A DNA stretch of 64,000 nucleotides from Capsicum annuum (GCF_002878395.1 NC_061121.1:18280993-18344992), one strand, 5' to 3'. Shown: positions 48,989-60,807, counted from the first letter of the stretch. Made by a program: numbers and translations. The notes: generated by a model not told the origin, from the letters alone.

Positions 48989-51518
48989 TGTAACTACCAG
49001 AATCTGATACCTGGAATGTTACACAGTGCTCATGACCCTGAAGGACCACAAGCTAACCCATGACTGAGATCTGTACCTGTATACTACATAATGTACTATA
49101 TAATGTGGACATATGAACTGAAAGGCCATAAGTTTCAAAATTGTGACAAAACATATAATAAGAATATAACGTCTGGGTGGAGAATGAAATACCCTAAACA
49201 AAACTAAAATTATCTATCTGAACAAACTGTATTCTGGAAAGCCTCTAAACCATAACTATTTGAATAAGGTGTTGATGGGACATGTACCCAACTAACTCCA
49301 ACTAATAAATTAATTAATGAAAAAAATAAGTAATGATCATGTCCTCGAAAGAGGAGGACTCACTTCTAAATCTAACTACTAAGACTAGAATGCTACTGGT
49401 GCTCTGGAGATCGTGTCTCTGAACTTATGGTATCAAACAGCATCGTGCGAATGCATCAGTATGATTAAAAGTACTGGTATGCATGTGAGGTAGGCTAAAT
49501 GCATAGGGTTCATATATATGAATAATAAGAAGAAGAAACTAACAATCATAAGTGTGAGAATATAGTCATGAGACATAATAACTGACACTAATATAATGAT
49601 AACATGATTACTGAATCTGAATACTAATAACATGACATAATGATAACTGATATAACTGATAACATGAGCGACTATATCTAACAGTACTGAATCAGATGGA
49701 ACTAGATGAGTTCCATACTATATCTAAGAGACCTAAAATCTGAAGAACTATATAAGTTTTTAGCTAATATAGATACTGAAACTATGGGAGGTAGTTATCT
49801 AACTGACATTCCCCAAATATGCTATAATAGCTCAGATGGGGTCCAATCTATACCCTGATTTGAATGGTGTCAATACCGCACCACGGGTTGAGACAAACTA
49901 TGGATGACCCTTATCTAATAGTATCCTGTAAACGTGAAAGGTAGGACCCTTATCTGACAGTGTTTATCGGCCTCATCAACCCTAATTGGACTGCGTTGAT
50001 GTCTCAACCTATGTTGGGTACATAGTTCTGGAATGCAACAATAACTTTAAAGAATCACACCGTCATTTGATTGTGTGTGTTCCAATCCTTGGGTTCACTC
50101 GGTGCTAATTCCTACTACTATCTGAATAGAATCTGAACCTAATTAACTAAACTGAACTGGAATGAGTTAACTGAGTTTCATTGACTGACAGAACACTACA
50201 GATATCTAAAACTAACTGGAAATACTGAGATTACTGAATTTTTCCTGAGTCTTATGACTGACTGAATTATGCTAATCATGGCTTGACTTAGGATATTTTT
50301 GAAATATGAAATTGATTCTAGGGACACAACTTTTTTTTTTTTAATACAAGTACCCCCAAGACTTGATGGAAAGAAACTGAGAAAGCAGGACATTCTTTAA
50401 CACCTAAAAACACCATAATCCATAATACATTTATTGAAGCATTTCATCAAATAGGTGATATGCATAAACTTTTACATACATGGGGATTTCATGATATCAT
50501 ACTAGTTGGGAATTTTTCCTTCATCTAGGCATGTAATCAAACACATGGTAGGCATAGTATGTGTAGACAACATTATTCAACAATTAAACATCATGATTTA
50601 ATTCTAATTTCATCATTCAAGGGTTTAATCCTAGGTTTACATAAATAAACATCTATACTAATCAAATCCACTTAAAATTTAACACCCAATATGTAAGAGA
50701 ATTCAATTATTCATTATCAACGTGAATAAGAGCAACCCAATCATGAAATTCATAAATGAAATGCATAAACTTGAACATAGAAAAGAGATTCTTAGGCTTC
50801 ATAAACAAAAGGAGTCCATGAATGAACACTATACATACCTGGTTTGATTTTTTTTGACGTTATTAAACATGAAGGATTGGAATCTTTTAGTTCTAGATTT
50901 GATATTTGTTCTTGCGGATTGCTCTTAGGGAGACAACCCTAATTTTGTTATTGTGAAAGAATAATGAACAAATAAACTAAGGTCGGATAGAACTAGGTAA
51001 ATAAATTGGTGCTGAAAGACAAAAATACCCTTTTAAAGATGAATTAAATATATTGAGTGGGACATGCAATGTTAGATTGCGATGTTCCAACACTGGGTCG
51101 ATAGTCCGTCGGACTCATAGTCAAACTGGGACTTACTGTTTTTGTGCGACGTTGGGGTGCGACAGCCCATCACTAACTCGACTGTCTGTTTGACCTCTCT
51201 ATTGCACTAAGACAAAGAGTGGACTGACTGCCCTGATACAACGATGGGATGTGACGATCCGTTGCTAGTTCGATGGTCTGTCGGCCTTCACCATCGTACT
51301 TGAGCTTTTTTGACTGCCTTCTATAAAATGGCCATAACATTCTTGTCCGATATCAGATTTTGATAAAAATTTTATCAATCCAAAGCTTATTTGATTTTCT
51401 ACATGAGAAAATAAGAAAATCTTTAAAATTCCATGTGTATAAAATGTATTCAAATTTCAAAGTACTTTCTAACATTTTTTAGATGATTTCAAGATAGGAA
51501 AAGTTATGGGGTATTACA
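48989..51518 (-). repeat. 5' LTR of element E
   Basis: TGTAACTACCAG...GGGTATTACA, partner of 41317-43834. The palindrome is decayed to GGGACATGTACCC near 49277. A 12-base T run lies near 50330. Confidence 0.92.
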
Positions 51519-52388
51519 TAAATTCTCCTAAAGTTTCAGTTACAACATTAAGAGTATAAGATACAATCTGTCAGCCTCAGTAATAGAGCTCATATAGCTC
51601 TTAAGATTTCATGACTTTCAGATATAGTAACTTAACTCAGTATGAAACTTAGCTAGTTTCCTTAGAATCAGGACGGGTAGACATAATCACTCTGTTATTA
51701 GTTATATATTAGTTATAAGTATATCCGTTCGTAATATTCCATGCTATCAGTAAACTCAGTATTCATGATCCTTATGTTCAAGTTATTGTTATATATGTTC
51801 ATGCATGTATTCTCACATAGTCATGTTCAGGTTATCATTTAGTTATAGTTTATGCATAAGAACCCCATGAATATAGCCTACCCCACTTTTCATACCATTA
51901 TATTCTCACATACTGATGCATACATTATCTTGTGCTACGGTGTTTTATACCATAGGTTCAGATACTTAGACTCCCGATCATTCTTAGGAGCTCAGGATGT
52001 AGCAGACAGATTCAGTGGTGGGTCCTTGAAGTTCGAGAAAATTATTATTTAATTCTTTAAGTATTTCAGTACTTGTTTTATTTCAGTAGTTGGAGTTAGT
52101 TGGGATATGTCCTATCAATTCTTTATCAAACAATTTAGAGGCATTCAGACTAGATATTTAGACTTTATTATTTTCAGTATCTATATTTAGTTTTTGGTAT
52201 TGCAATACCATATTTTAACTTATATATCAGTATTGAACCTTATGGTCTTTTAGTTTATATTTTTGCATTTATGTTACTGTTATCATTATTTAGTGATCAA
52301 TTACAATTTTCAGTCATTAGTTAGCTTGTGGTCCTTTGGGATTATGAACACCATGAAGCATTCGAGGCACCAGGCTCGAGGCATTGCA
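51519..52388 (+). repeat. 5' LTR of element F, second part
   Basis: Continues the LTR interrupted at 41316 and aligns with 54790-55627. Ends GAGGCATTGCA with the plus-strand shared block (TTAGCTTGTGGTCC...GAACACCATGAAGCATTC). Confidence 0.88.
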
Positions 52389-52391
52389 AAC

Positions 52392-52407
52392 TATGTATCA
52401 GATCTAG
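52392..52407 (+). other. Primer-binding site remnant of element F
   Basis: TATGTATCAGATCTAG three bases after the LTR end resembles TGGTATCAGAGCCTAG. It confirms the plus orientation of F. Confidence 0.7.
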
Positions 52408-52700
52408 CTCTAGTCTATTCAGTATTTCATGTCTCCTTTCTAAGGAAGTTCATAGGGGACCCAATAGTTGTAGTCCCTGTATAGGGCTTAGACATTCAGA
52501 ACAACCTCTCTTTCTAAAAGATTCAAGTCAAAATCCATGACTATCAAATTCACAGACTAAGGAACAAAGAGTTCCCTCTGGTCAAATCTCTTTTATGAAA
52601 TCAGTCCATTGAGGGAGATACTTGGGAAGTAGAAGAATATATGTAGACCAAGTATCCTCACCTCTTCTCCACAAATTCAGACTCATCCTAAGGTAATAGC
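52408..52700 (+). pseudogene. Integrase/chromodomain tail of element F
   Basis: Begins immediately after the primer site: SVFHVSFLRKFIGDPIVVVP, then a frame with stops (IQVKIHDYQIHRLRNKEFP, NQSIEGDTWEVEEYM, TKYPHLFSTNSD). This is the last 90 or so codons of pol. Everything from gag to the integrase core is gone, so a deletion joined the primer site to pol's end. An open frame spanning the junction (52263-52484) is an accident of the fusion. Confidence 0.85.
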
Positions 52701-53051
52701 TTTCCTTAAGCTTATCAAGTTTAATGTTTATATTTTTATTGCAAACTCGGTATTAATTACTATTGCATTTAATATCATGCATTCATATGTCAGCTCAGTC
52801 ATGTATTCATGCATCAGCTATGCATGCTTAGATTGAGAATACTCAGCTTATCAATAATCCCAGTCATGTATTCATGAGTCAATATTCATGCATCAGATAT
52901 GCATGTTCAGTATGATAAATATTCAGCTTATTAGTCATGTCAGTCTTGAAATCATGTTACAGGTGTTCAGGCTCTTTATATACTTCAGTTTATCATTTCT
53001 CCCGCCATTGTCAGTCTTATTTGAGGACTTATATTCTCAAAGAGGAGATAA
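52701..53051 (+). other. 3' non-coding region and polypurine tract of F
   Basis: Non-coding DNA with repeated CATGCATCAG/TCAGTCATGTATTCATG-type words, ending in CAAAGAGGAGATAA (53037-53050), the polypurine tract beside the 3' LTR. The same kind of region precedes the LTR in fragment G. Confidence 0.7.
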
Positions 53052-55627
53052 TGTAAGATCCTGCAAAATTCTAAGTCTAAATTAAGCTTTTAGGGCTCTT
53101 AAAGGATCCCAACACTTAGAAAATTTTAGCTAAGTATTCAACGCTTAGTCTCATTTTAAGAATTTGAACTTCGAGGAATTATTTCATGACCTTACCAGCC
53201 TTCATTTTTTTATTTTCAAGATGATTTACGATGTGGCAAGTCAATAGTACATTTTGGGTAAGTTTTAGAATTTTTTGGAATAGCGTAAGGGTATGTTTTG
53301 TTGCCTAAACCAGTAGATAAACGCAATAGGACCGTGTCACCTTGGCTATAGTGCAACTCCAGGTAGGGTGGCACCCTATTAATTCTAGCCTACTAGGTAG
53401 GGCAGTGTCTTACTTAGTCTGGCTAGGTTAATTTGCTATAGTCCAAACCTGACCTCTTTTGGGAAAGAAGGTCATTTTCCCTTCACAAAATGACTCCATA
53501 TGAAGATTGTAGTGAGTTCTTGAATTTCTGAAATCCGCTATTCTACTATGAATTTTTTCTTTAAATTCAAGTCTTCAAGGTCACGGATCCCATTAATCAC
53601 ACAATGAGTAATAGGGTCAATAGGATTTATTGACTATGGTCAATGATTAATAGGATTCTGCTAAGGGATTACTCTAGTCTTCAAGTTCTATAGGATTGTG
53701 GTAGGGGATTTTGTGGTGAAGATTCAAGTCTTCAAGGTCACGGATTGACCCTATTACTCATTGTATGATTTCTAAAGTGGCAATCTTTAATGAGAATTCA
53801 TGAATATATATAGCATATGGGTTGAAACCAATGAAATTATGTTTTTCAATGTAATCCAAAAGGGTTAAGTTAATGTTCATGCTTAAACCTAAAGTTATGC
53901 ATGAAAGGTGTTTGATAAAATATCTAAGATGATAGGAATTATGCCTTATAACTTAATTGTGACCGAATTGATGAATCCATGCTTTATCCTTATGTCCAAA
54001 ATGGCTTCAATGTTATTGTTATGCACTATAATGGTTTGGTAGAATTCTCATAAGAGTAGACTTATGAAATTAGGACATGTTTAAATGCGTTCCTATTCAT
54101 TTGTAAGCATATAGATATAAATGCTTCATGAAAATATCCACTGATTGTGCCATGAATTTGTTGACTATGCTCTTGCACTAAAGAAGTGTCATGTCGTATC
54201 AGATTAATGCTATTGAGTCCTGGGGGGGTACTTGCATCCAACATATCAGTTGTGTGCCTAAATCCAGCGTCAGTTGTCATGATACACTCAGGTAAGCCAT
54301 GATCAGAAGAATAAAGTTAGTCGCATGACTCAGGAAAAACTCACTAACTTCATAATCAGTCTAGAAATCTCAAAAATCTCAGTCAGTCATAAGATCTTGG
54401 TAGTATTCTGCCAGTTAACTATATTTAGTGAACTTAGTCCAGTTTAGTATAGCATAATCAGTTTAGCGTCTATTCAGACGAGAGTAGAATTCAACACTGA
54501 GTGAGCCCAAGAATGGAAACTCACCTATTAGTAAAGGGTGTGATTCTTAGACGCGGTTATTGCACTCAAGAACTATGTAACTAGAATAGGTTGATACATC
54601 TAACCTATTAGATAAGGGTCGATGAGGTGTCTTAACCAATTTTATTAGTGTACCGCCTTAATCCATAGTGCACCTGTTAGATTAGGGATCACACACAACT
54701 TATACATACTAGTGGCGCGGCATTGACACCCTTCCAATTGGGGTTACATATTAGACCCCAACTCAGTTATTTTATTTAGAGTATATCAATTATATGAATT
54801 CTCCAACAATATCACTACAGCATCAGGACTATCAAATATTGTCACTCAGTGCCAGTAATAGAACTCAGATAGTTCTTAAGATTTTAGGACTGTCAGATAT
54901 AGTCACTCAACTCAGTATGAAACTCAGCTAGTTCCTATAGAATCAGGACTGTCAGACATAGTCACTCAGTTATTAGTTATCAGTATATCAGTTAGCAATG
55001 TTTTATGCTATTGGTAAATTCAATATTTAGAATCCTCGTGTTGTAATTACAGTTATATATATTAATGCATGTATACTTTTGCAATTATGATCAGGTTATT
55101 AATCAGTTCAAGTTCATTTATTTGAACCCTTTTCATACAACTAACCCCACTTTGCATACTAGTATATTCTTACATACTGACACATACTTTCTCTTATGCT
55201 ATGGTGTTTTATACCTTAGTTTAAGATATTTAGGCTCCCAATAAAGCTTAATAGCTCAGGATTCAACAGATAGATTCAGTGGTGGGTCCTCATAGATAGA
55301 GGACATAATTATATCATTTTTTTTAGTATTTCAGTAGTTGGGGACATGTCCCATCAATTCCTAATTAGATAGTTTAGAGGATTTCAGTATTGATATTAAG
55401 ACTTCATTATTTTTGGTATCTATAAATAACTTTTGGTATTGTTATACATTTTTTTCAATTATGTATTTGTATTAAAATTTATGGTCTTTCAGTTTATGTT
55501 TCCATATTTATGTTAATATTATTATTAATCAATGCTCAGTTACAAATATCAGTCATGGGTTATCTTGTGGTCCTTTAGGATTATGAGCACAGTGTAGCAT
55601 TTGGGGCACTAGGCTTGGGCCATTACA
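53052..55627 (+). repeat. 3' LTR of element F
   Basis: TGTAAGATCCTGC...GGGCCATTACA, 2.58 kb. Palindrome GGGACATGTCCC at 55341-55352. Contains a rearranged segment (about 53490-53770) not collinear with the 5' LTR. Confidence 0.9.
53566..53764. repeat. Rearranged segment with direct and inverted repeats
   Basis: A perfect 21-bp inverted repeat (53601-53621 and 53744-53764, core ATGAGTAATAGGGTCAAT) encloses 122 bp. A direct repeat TTCAAGTCTTCAAGGTCACG occurs at about 53566 and 53723. Just upstream, GAAGATTGTAGTGAGTTCTT (from about 53505) is the reverse complement of the F 5' LTR sequence near 40134-40160. The segment replaces the collinear sequence of the other LTR. Confidence 0.75.
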
Positions 55628-55769
55628 AAAACCTATTTCAATACCATTTCACTTGGATAAGTTTCTAATCTTGTTATTATCTTTTTTCTCACTACTCTAC
55701 CACTAAAACAATTTTATTTCTCAATTTTAAAAATGGACTTTGGCATTTTTTCCAATCGATATCTTAAGG
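55628..55769. other. Short spacer without recognised features
   Basis: AT-rich DNA between the end of F and the first LINE similarity. No coding signal seen. Confidence 0.4.
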
Positions 55770-57363
55770 TAGAAGTTTGGAGAGGATATTTGCAAGATGT
55801 GATGGGGTAGGATGACAGGGTATGATGAGATTCTAGTAGATTTCTGGAAGTTTACTGGTGGGGTAGGTTTAAGGTTGATGACTGTGTTTTTTGTTGATAT
55901 TTTTAAGACAACAAAAGATGACTTTGGCATGGAGATATAGTATGACGATTCCTTTATATAAGAACAAGGGTGACAGTCAAAGTTGTAACAACTACCGGTG
56001 TATTAAGTTGTTGAGTCACATGATGTGGATTTGGGATAGAGAGGTTGAGAAAAGATTGAAGAGGATCGTGTCTATTTCTAAGAATCAATTTTGTTTTATG
56101 CTTGGTTTCTCAACAACTAAGGCAATTCACCTAGTGCGGAGATAGGTGGAGCATTATAGGGAGAGGAAGAAGTACTTTTATATAGTTTTCATTGACCTAA
56201 AAAGAGGGTAATCCAAAGTCCTTTGAGGGGTTCTGTTAAGATGTTTAGTCTTAAAAAATGTCTCGGTGGCATACATCAGATCAATTAAGGACACGTATGA
56301 TGGAGAGAAAACACCGGTAAGGACAATAGGATGAGATGTAGAGTATTTTAGTATTTTGACATAATTGAACTAAGGATCAACACTTTGCCTTTTTTGATTC
56401 ACCCCGGTGATGGATGTGTTGATACGGCATATAGAAGGAGATATGCCTTATTGTATTCTTTTTATGGATGATGCATTTTTGATTGATGAGATGTGCGGAG
56501 TTGTTAATGATAAATTAGAGGTTTGGAGATAAACTCTAGAGTCTAAAGGATTCAACTTAAGTAGGACAAAAATAGAGCACTTGGAATACATGTTTAATGA
56601 TTTGAGGCAAGAGGACGGGGTGGAAGTTATGTTAAATTGCAAGGGGTTTGTAGAAGGATATTTTTAAGTATCTTGGATCTATGATTCAGAATAATGGAAA
56701 GATTGATGAGGATCTCTCTCAATATGAGTTGCAGTCTGTCCGGCCATATATGTAGTATTGGCCAATCAAGACATCTCACATACAGAAGGAAAAGATATGA
56801 GATATAAGGTTGAAATGGTTTGGGAACGTGATAAAAAGGGGCAGTGATGCCCAATTTGTAGGTATGAGAGGTTGGTCTTGGATGGTTTCTGGAAAGGTAG
56901 GTGTAATTCGAACAAATACTAAAGAGACATAATTAGATATCAAATGGATAAGTTACAACTGACTAAGGATATAACCCTAGATAAGAGGTTATAGAGAACA
57001 CATATTATGATAAAGGGATACTGTGTGTGGATGAGTTGTATTCAGTAGTTAGGACTGTTTTGGGGTAGCTTGGCTATTATTCATAGGGCTATGTACATAG
57101 GTTGGAGCTTTTACTTACGAGGGTTGGGGGGAGGTGTGCCAATTTATTTTTGAGTATATAGTATTTCCTTATAGCTATTGTATATTTATTAGTATATCTT
57201 GTTTCATATTCTATGAAGACTTTGTTTATTGTCATTGTGTCCTACATCAGGGGTCTATCAGAAATATCATCTCTAGTTCTTTGAGGAAATAGTATGGACT
57301 GCGTATATTTTACCCTCCCTAGACCCCACTATGTGGGAAAATGCTAGGTTAGTTGTTGTTGTT
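55770..57363 (+). mobile_element. RTE-type LINE, 5'-truncated remnant
   Basis: Plus-strand non-LTR retrotransposon. RT coding traces: IPLYKNKGDSQSCNNYRCIK and SISKNQFCFMLG (55891-56145), HYRERKKYFYIVFIDL near 56160, the catalytic motif ILFMDDAFLIDE with both Asp residues (56467-56472), EVWR...ESKGFNLS near 56520, and the C-terminal RWFGNVIKRGSDAQ near 56815. The 3' end (57290-57363) has CTGCGTATATTTTACCCTCC, CAGACCCCAC, and a TTGTTGTTGTTG tail, the classic end of plant RTE LINEs. The 5' end including the endonuclease is missing, and there are many frameshifts. No target duplication is visible. Confidence 0.85.
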
Positions 57364-57853
57364 GAACCTCATTTTTAACTCGTTTCTTCTCAAGTTTTCA
57401 GCTATAGAATCCTGTGAGTATGGGGAACATGGTCTAAAAATAAAAATTATGTTTTTACCCTTCTTTTTTTCAAAATTCATTTTAAGGGTTCGGTTTCATC
57501 CTGACACAAAAATAGGAAATTTTAGTATCATTGGCTTTATTTTGATGAATATATTTCATATTTTTATTTTTAGTTGATTTCGAGTGTGTTCGTGAGAAAG
57601 TCTCCAAATTAAAGGGCTTTTGACCAATTTTCAATATTTGAGGTAGCTTATGGCTCAATTTTCTTCAGACTATGCTAAGTAGTTAAATTTATACAAAATC
57701 ATGCTATGGGTGTGAGAAATATTCATGAAAATGGCTATGTTAATGTGTAGTGCCCATGTAGGGGCCAATGTATTGATGTTATTTGGTGGTTTTGAAAAAT
57801 TATTTTACAATGTGTGACTGTGTGGGGTACTGGTATTATAGGCCCCATTTACA
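57364..57853. other. Spacer, origin unknown
   Basis: AT-rich sequence with pyrimidine runs. The open frame 57353-57577 starts within the LINE tail and has no recognisable motif. It might be the edge of another LTR, but nothing supports a firm call. Confidence 0.35.
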
Positions 57854-58756
57854 TGTAACGCCCCGATTTGCTGTGCCGAAATGCTACACGGTGCTCATGA
57901 CCCTGAAGGACCACAAGCTAACCTATGAATGATATTTGTACCTGTATACTGCATAACACACTGCATAATATGAAAAAATAAACAGAAAGGCCATAAGGTT
58001 CAATCATGAACATAACTAAATAACGTAACATCTGAGTGGGGTAACATAATACTAAAAAACAAAACTGGAAATACTGAGGTCTGAACGTGATTAATCATAT
58101 CTTGTCTGTATTTAGTCTGAAAAGCCTCTAACATAACTAAAACTATCTGAGAAATCTGAATAAGGAGTTAATGGGACATGTCCCCAACTAACTCTAACTA
58201 ATAAGATACTACAAAAATAGATAAATCATCATGTCCTTGAAGGATGAGGTCTCTCTTCTATTATGACTGCTGGAACTAGAGTCTACTACTGATCTACAAC
58301 TCGTGCGTCTGAACCTATGGTTTAAAATAAAAGAAACACCATAGCTTGAATGCATTAGTACGTTTGAATGTAGTGAGTATACATGTGAGGTAGGCTAAAT
58401 ACATGGGGTTCATATATTCATAAACAATACTAAGAACTGACTAACTATCATGATCTTGAGAATACATGTATGTGAAGTGATAACTGACACTGATAGTGTG
58501 GGTGCATAATAACTTAATTTGAATGTTGATAACTAAATACTGATAGCATGACTGACAATATCTGAATATAACCGATACTATGAGTGAATGTGTCTGACAG
58601 TCCTGAACCTGATGGAACTATCTGCATTCCATACTGTATCTGAATTTACTATATCTGATAGCCCTAAAATCTAAAGAAATATTAGAGTTCTATTATTGAG
58701 ACTAATCGACTATATCTGACAGTACTAATTCTGTAACATGAAACTGTGAGAAGTAG
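57854..58756 (-). repeat. Gypsy LTR J, interrupted by K
   Basis: TGTAACGCCCCGATTTG followed by CTACACGGTGCTCATGACCC and the palindrome GGGACATGTCCC (58173-58184); collinear with the LTRs of E for 0.9 kb. It stops at AACTGTGAGAAGTAG, where E continues with TTATCTAAC. No primer site lies to its left, so it is a 3' LTR or solo LTR. The remainder should lie beyond the window. Confidence 0.85.
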
Positions 58757-60803
58757 TGATGTTGGATGTATTTATGCATTCTAACATCACCATTGTAACC
58801 TTTTTAGCCTTGTTTTGAGGATGATTCTTATTTTATATTGTTGATAATAATATAAATAAGAATTTTTGTGTCCAAGAATGTGATTACAACTTTTATTGGT
58901 GTTTCCAAGCAATGTTTGATTCAATGTGACCATTTAGAGTTCAACCGAGAAAACTAGTATAACTAGCTTGAGCTAGGTGTTGTCTAGTCTCTTGTATTGG
59001 ATTATAACGTGTTTTAATAAGTTACTAAGGTTTTTATTATGTATTTATACATGAAACAACTTGTTTATAATTATAAAAGGTCAATTGGATCAAGAAAATA
59101 GTCAAAACAATGAGCTAAAAATCAAAGTAAAATTAGCCTATGCTTAGCTCGTGTTTTGAGTTCATCATGTTAGATGTTGTGTTGTTTTCATCTTTTAATT
59201 GTTGTGTTTAATGGTATATGATTCTTGTTTCATGTACTATCATGATACATTAAGTAAATTCAAGCTTCAAAGCAAGTGGAAACAACTCAATAAGGCTCGG
59301 AATGGCTAAACGTAACCAAAATGCAGAAATTGACTCCATTTGGAGTCCTAAAATGTATTTGGACATGGTGTGCGCGTGTAAAGGTCAAATGAGGTGTTTG
59401 AAATATTTATAGATTCATAAGAGGCTAAAATTTACGTCCCTTTGGTGGGTGGACCATCTAGATGGGCATTTGACTACATATTTTGACCAAACGAGTAGTC
59501 AAATCTGGAGGTGCGGCTATACGCGATTCACATTTTGTGGTTGGAAGATTGTGGTAAAAATTCGATGGATGCATGGAATACTGATCTATATATTCCTACC
59601 TACATCTGTAAACAATGTACCAAGAAGATACTACACCATTTTTATACAGAATGTACACCATATAGACACAATGTACAGAATAGATACATAGATATACACA
59701 TATATCTCTCTATTTGGATTCTTAGGCATGCATTACAACTCCTTCAATTGAAGCTGTATTTTTTGTATGTTTATTACTTTATTTTGATTATGAATTCAAT
59801 TTATGTTGTTGATTTTTATATCATGAGTAACTAATTTACTTTACTTGAGTTATGGGAGTCTTGATGTAAATAACTAGTTTGGATTGTGAATCTACTTAAA
59901 TTCCATTAGTACTTAATATTGTATAAACCTTTCTGCACTTTAATAATCTTTCTTTGCTACGACTTAGTAGAATCAGCACTAGAACACTACTTTTATAGGA
60001 GGAAGGTGTTGTTAGGTTACTTTGATGAAGCAATCACTTTCCCGAGAGAGAAGTACTTGGCAAGCAATGTAATGACTTCTCTTTACTATAACCTTGAAAG
60101 AGTAAATCAATAGCTCCGAACTAGAAGAGTTAGCACTAGAATATCACTTGTCCGGGAGAAGGCATTGTTAGGTTACTTCAATAAAGCAATCACTTGCCCG
60201 GGAGGGAAGTTCTTGCCAAGCAATGTGACGACTTCTCTTGTTTGTAACTTAAAGGGTGAGCTACGGGCATCATTTATCCAGGAGAAAAATGTCTGTTGAG
60301 AAAAGAAACAGTTTACATGGACTCTAAAGACGTTACTCCTTTCGTTTAAGGAAAAATGCCTTGACCGAATTTTTCTACATGAGAATATAGTTGATAACAA
60401 TCACATCCTTTAAATTTGAGAGAATTAATGGATGAACTTCCCATTGAGGTCGAGAGATAAATGGGTAAATAATAGGATTCAACTCTTCTTGCAATTGAAA
60501 TGTAACTTGGAATTCGAAAGTGTTTTAAAACTTGATCTGTTTACACATCTTGGTAACCATAACTCTAGCTTCCCATTATATTGTTAAATTGAAGTATTTA
60601 GTAACATTTAGTCGAAACAGTAAAAAACCCCTCATTTTATCTTTTCTTATCATTCATTTAAATTAAACTTGTAGCTATAGTTTAAAATTAGTTTAATCGC
60701 CACTCACATTGTTCCCTATGGATTCAACCCCGACCCCAAGTTGGGTAAATATATTGACGACGAACGCCTTGCACTAAATTGACGTGTAAGTTGAGCGTTA
60801 TCA
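58757..60803 (+). repeat. Left LTR arm of K (plus orientation)
   Basis: Starts TGATGTTGG (an 8-bp inverted repeat GTGATGTT/AACATCAC lies at 58756-58790) and ends GCGTTATCA. It pairs as an inverted copy with 61987-64000, about 85-90% similar by eye. A TATA-like CTATATATTCC near 59587 is conserved in the other arm. The open frames here (59449-59834, 59919-60113) reappear on the opposite strand of the right arm and are not genes. Confidence 0.85.
59968..60270 (+). repeat. 154-bp tandem duplication inside the K LTR
   Basis: AGCACTAGAA...TTGTTAGGTTACTT...AAGCAATCACTT...CTTGCCAAGCAATGT occurs twice, starting at 59968 and 60122, with a partial third unit after 60255 (ATCATTTATCCAGGAG). The right arm has the same duplication near 62540-62840, so it predates the arms. 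Confidence 0.85.
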
Positions 60804-60807
60804 AAAA

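Larger units (their letters stand above)
41317..51518 (-). mobile_element. Element E: Ty3/gypsy chromovirus, degenerate
   Basis: Minus-strand element of 10.2 kb with near-equal LTRs (2518 and 2530 bp), primer site, gag, protease, RT/RNase H and integrase/chromodomain. Flanks read TGAGT (41312-41316) and TAAAT (51519-51523). The uninterrupted F LTR at 54790-54810 suggests the original was TGAAT, one change from each. It is the least rearranged element in the window, yet all genes contain stops. Confidence 0.9.
39665..55627 (+). mobile_element. Element F: plus-strand gypsy element, gutted
   Basis: 5' LTR 39665-41316 continued at 51519-52388 (interrupted by element E), primer-site remnant, a 0.3-kb integrase tail, 3' non-coding DNA, polypurine tract and 3' LTR 53052-55627. 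The LTR lengths agree (2.52 and 2.58 kb). Almost all of gag-pol is deleted. The flanks TTAAA (left) and AAAAC (right) do not match, so no target duplication is visible. Without E the element is about 5.8 kb. Its LTRs are close to those of E and J but in opposite orientation. Confidence 0.85.

Noticed and set aside
53566..53764. MITE with terminal inverted repeats
   Set aside because: The 21-bp inverted repeat has no flanking duplication, and adjacent inverted LTR sequence points to a local rearrangement instead.
39660..55632. Target-site duplication for element F
   Set aside because: Left flank TTAAA and right flank AAAAC do not match in any register tested by eye, so none is claimed.
59449..59834. 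Overlapping open frames of 80 and 107 codons that look like a small Cys/His-containing protein
   Set aside because: They lie inside the LTR of K, and the same sequence reappears inverted at 63046-63228 without frame conservation.
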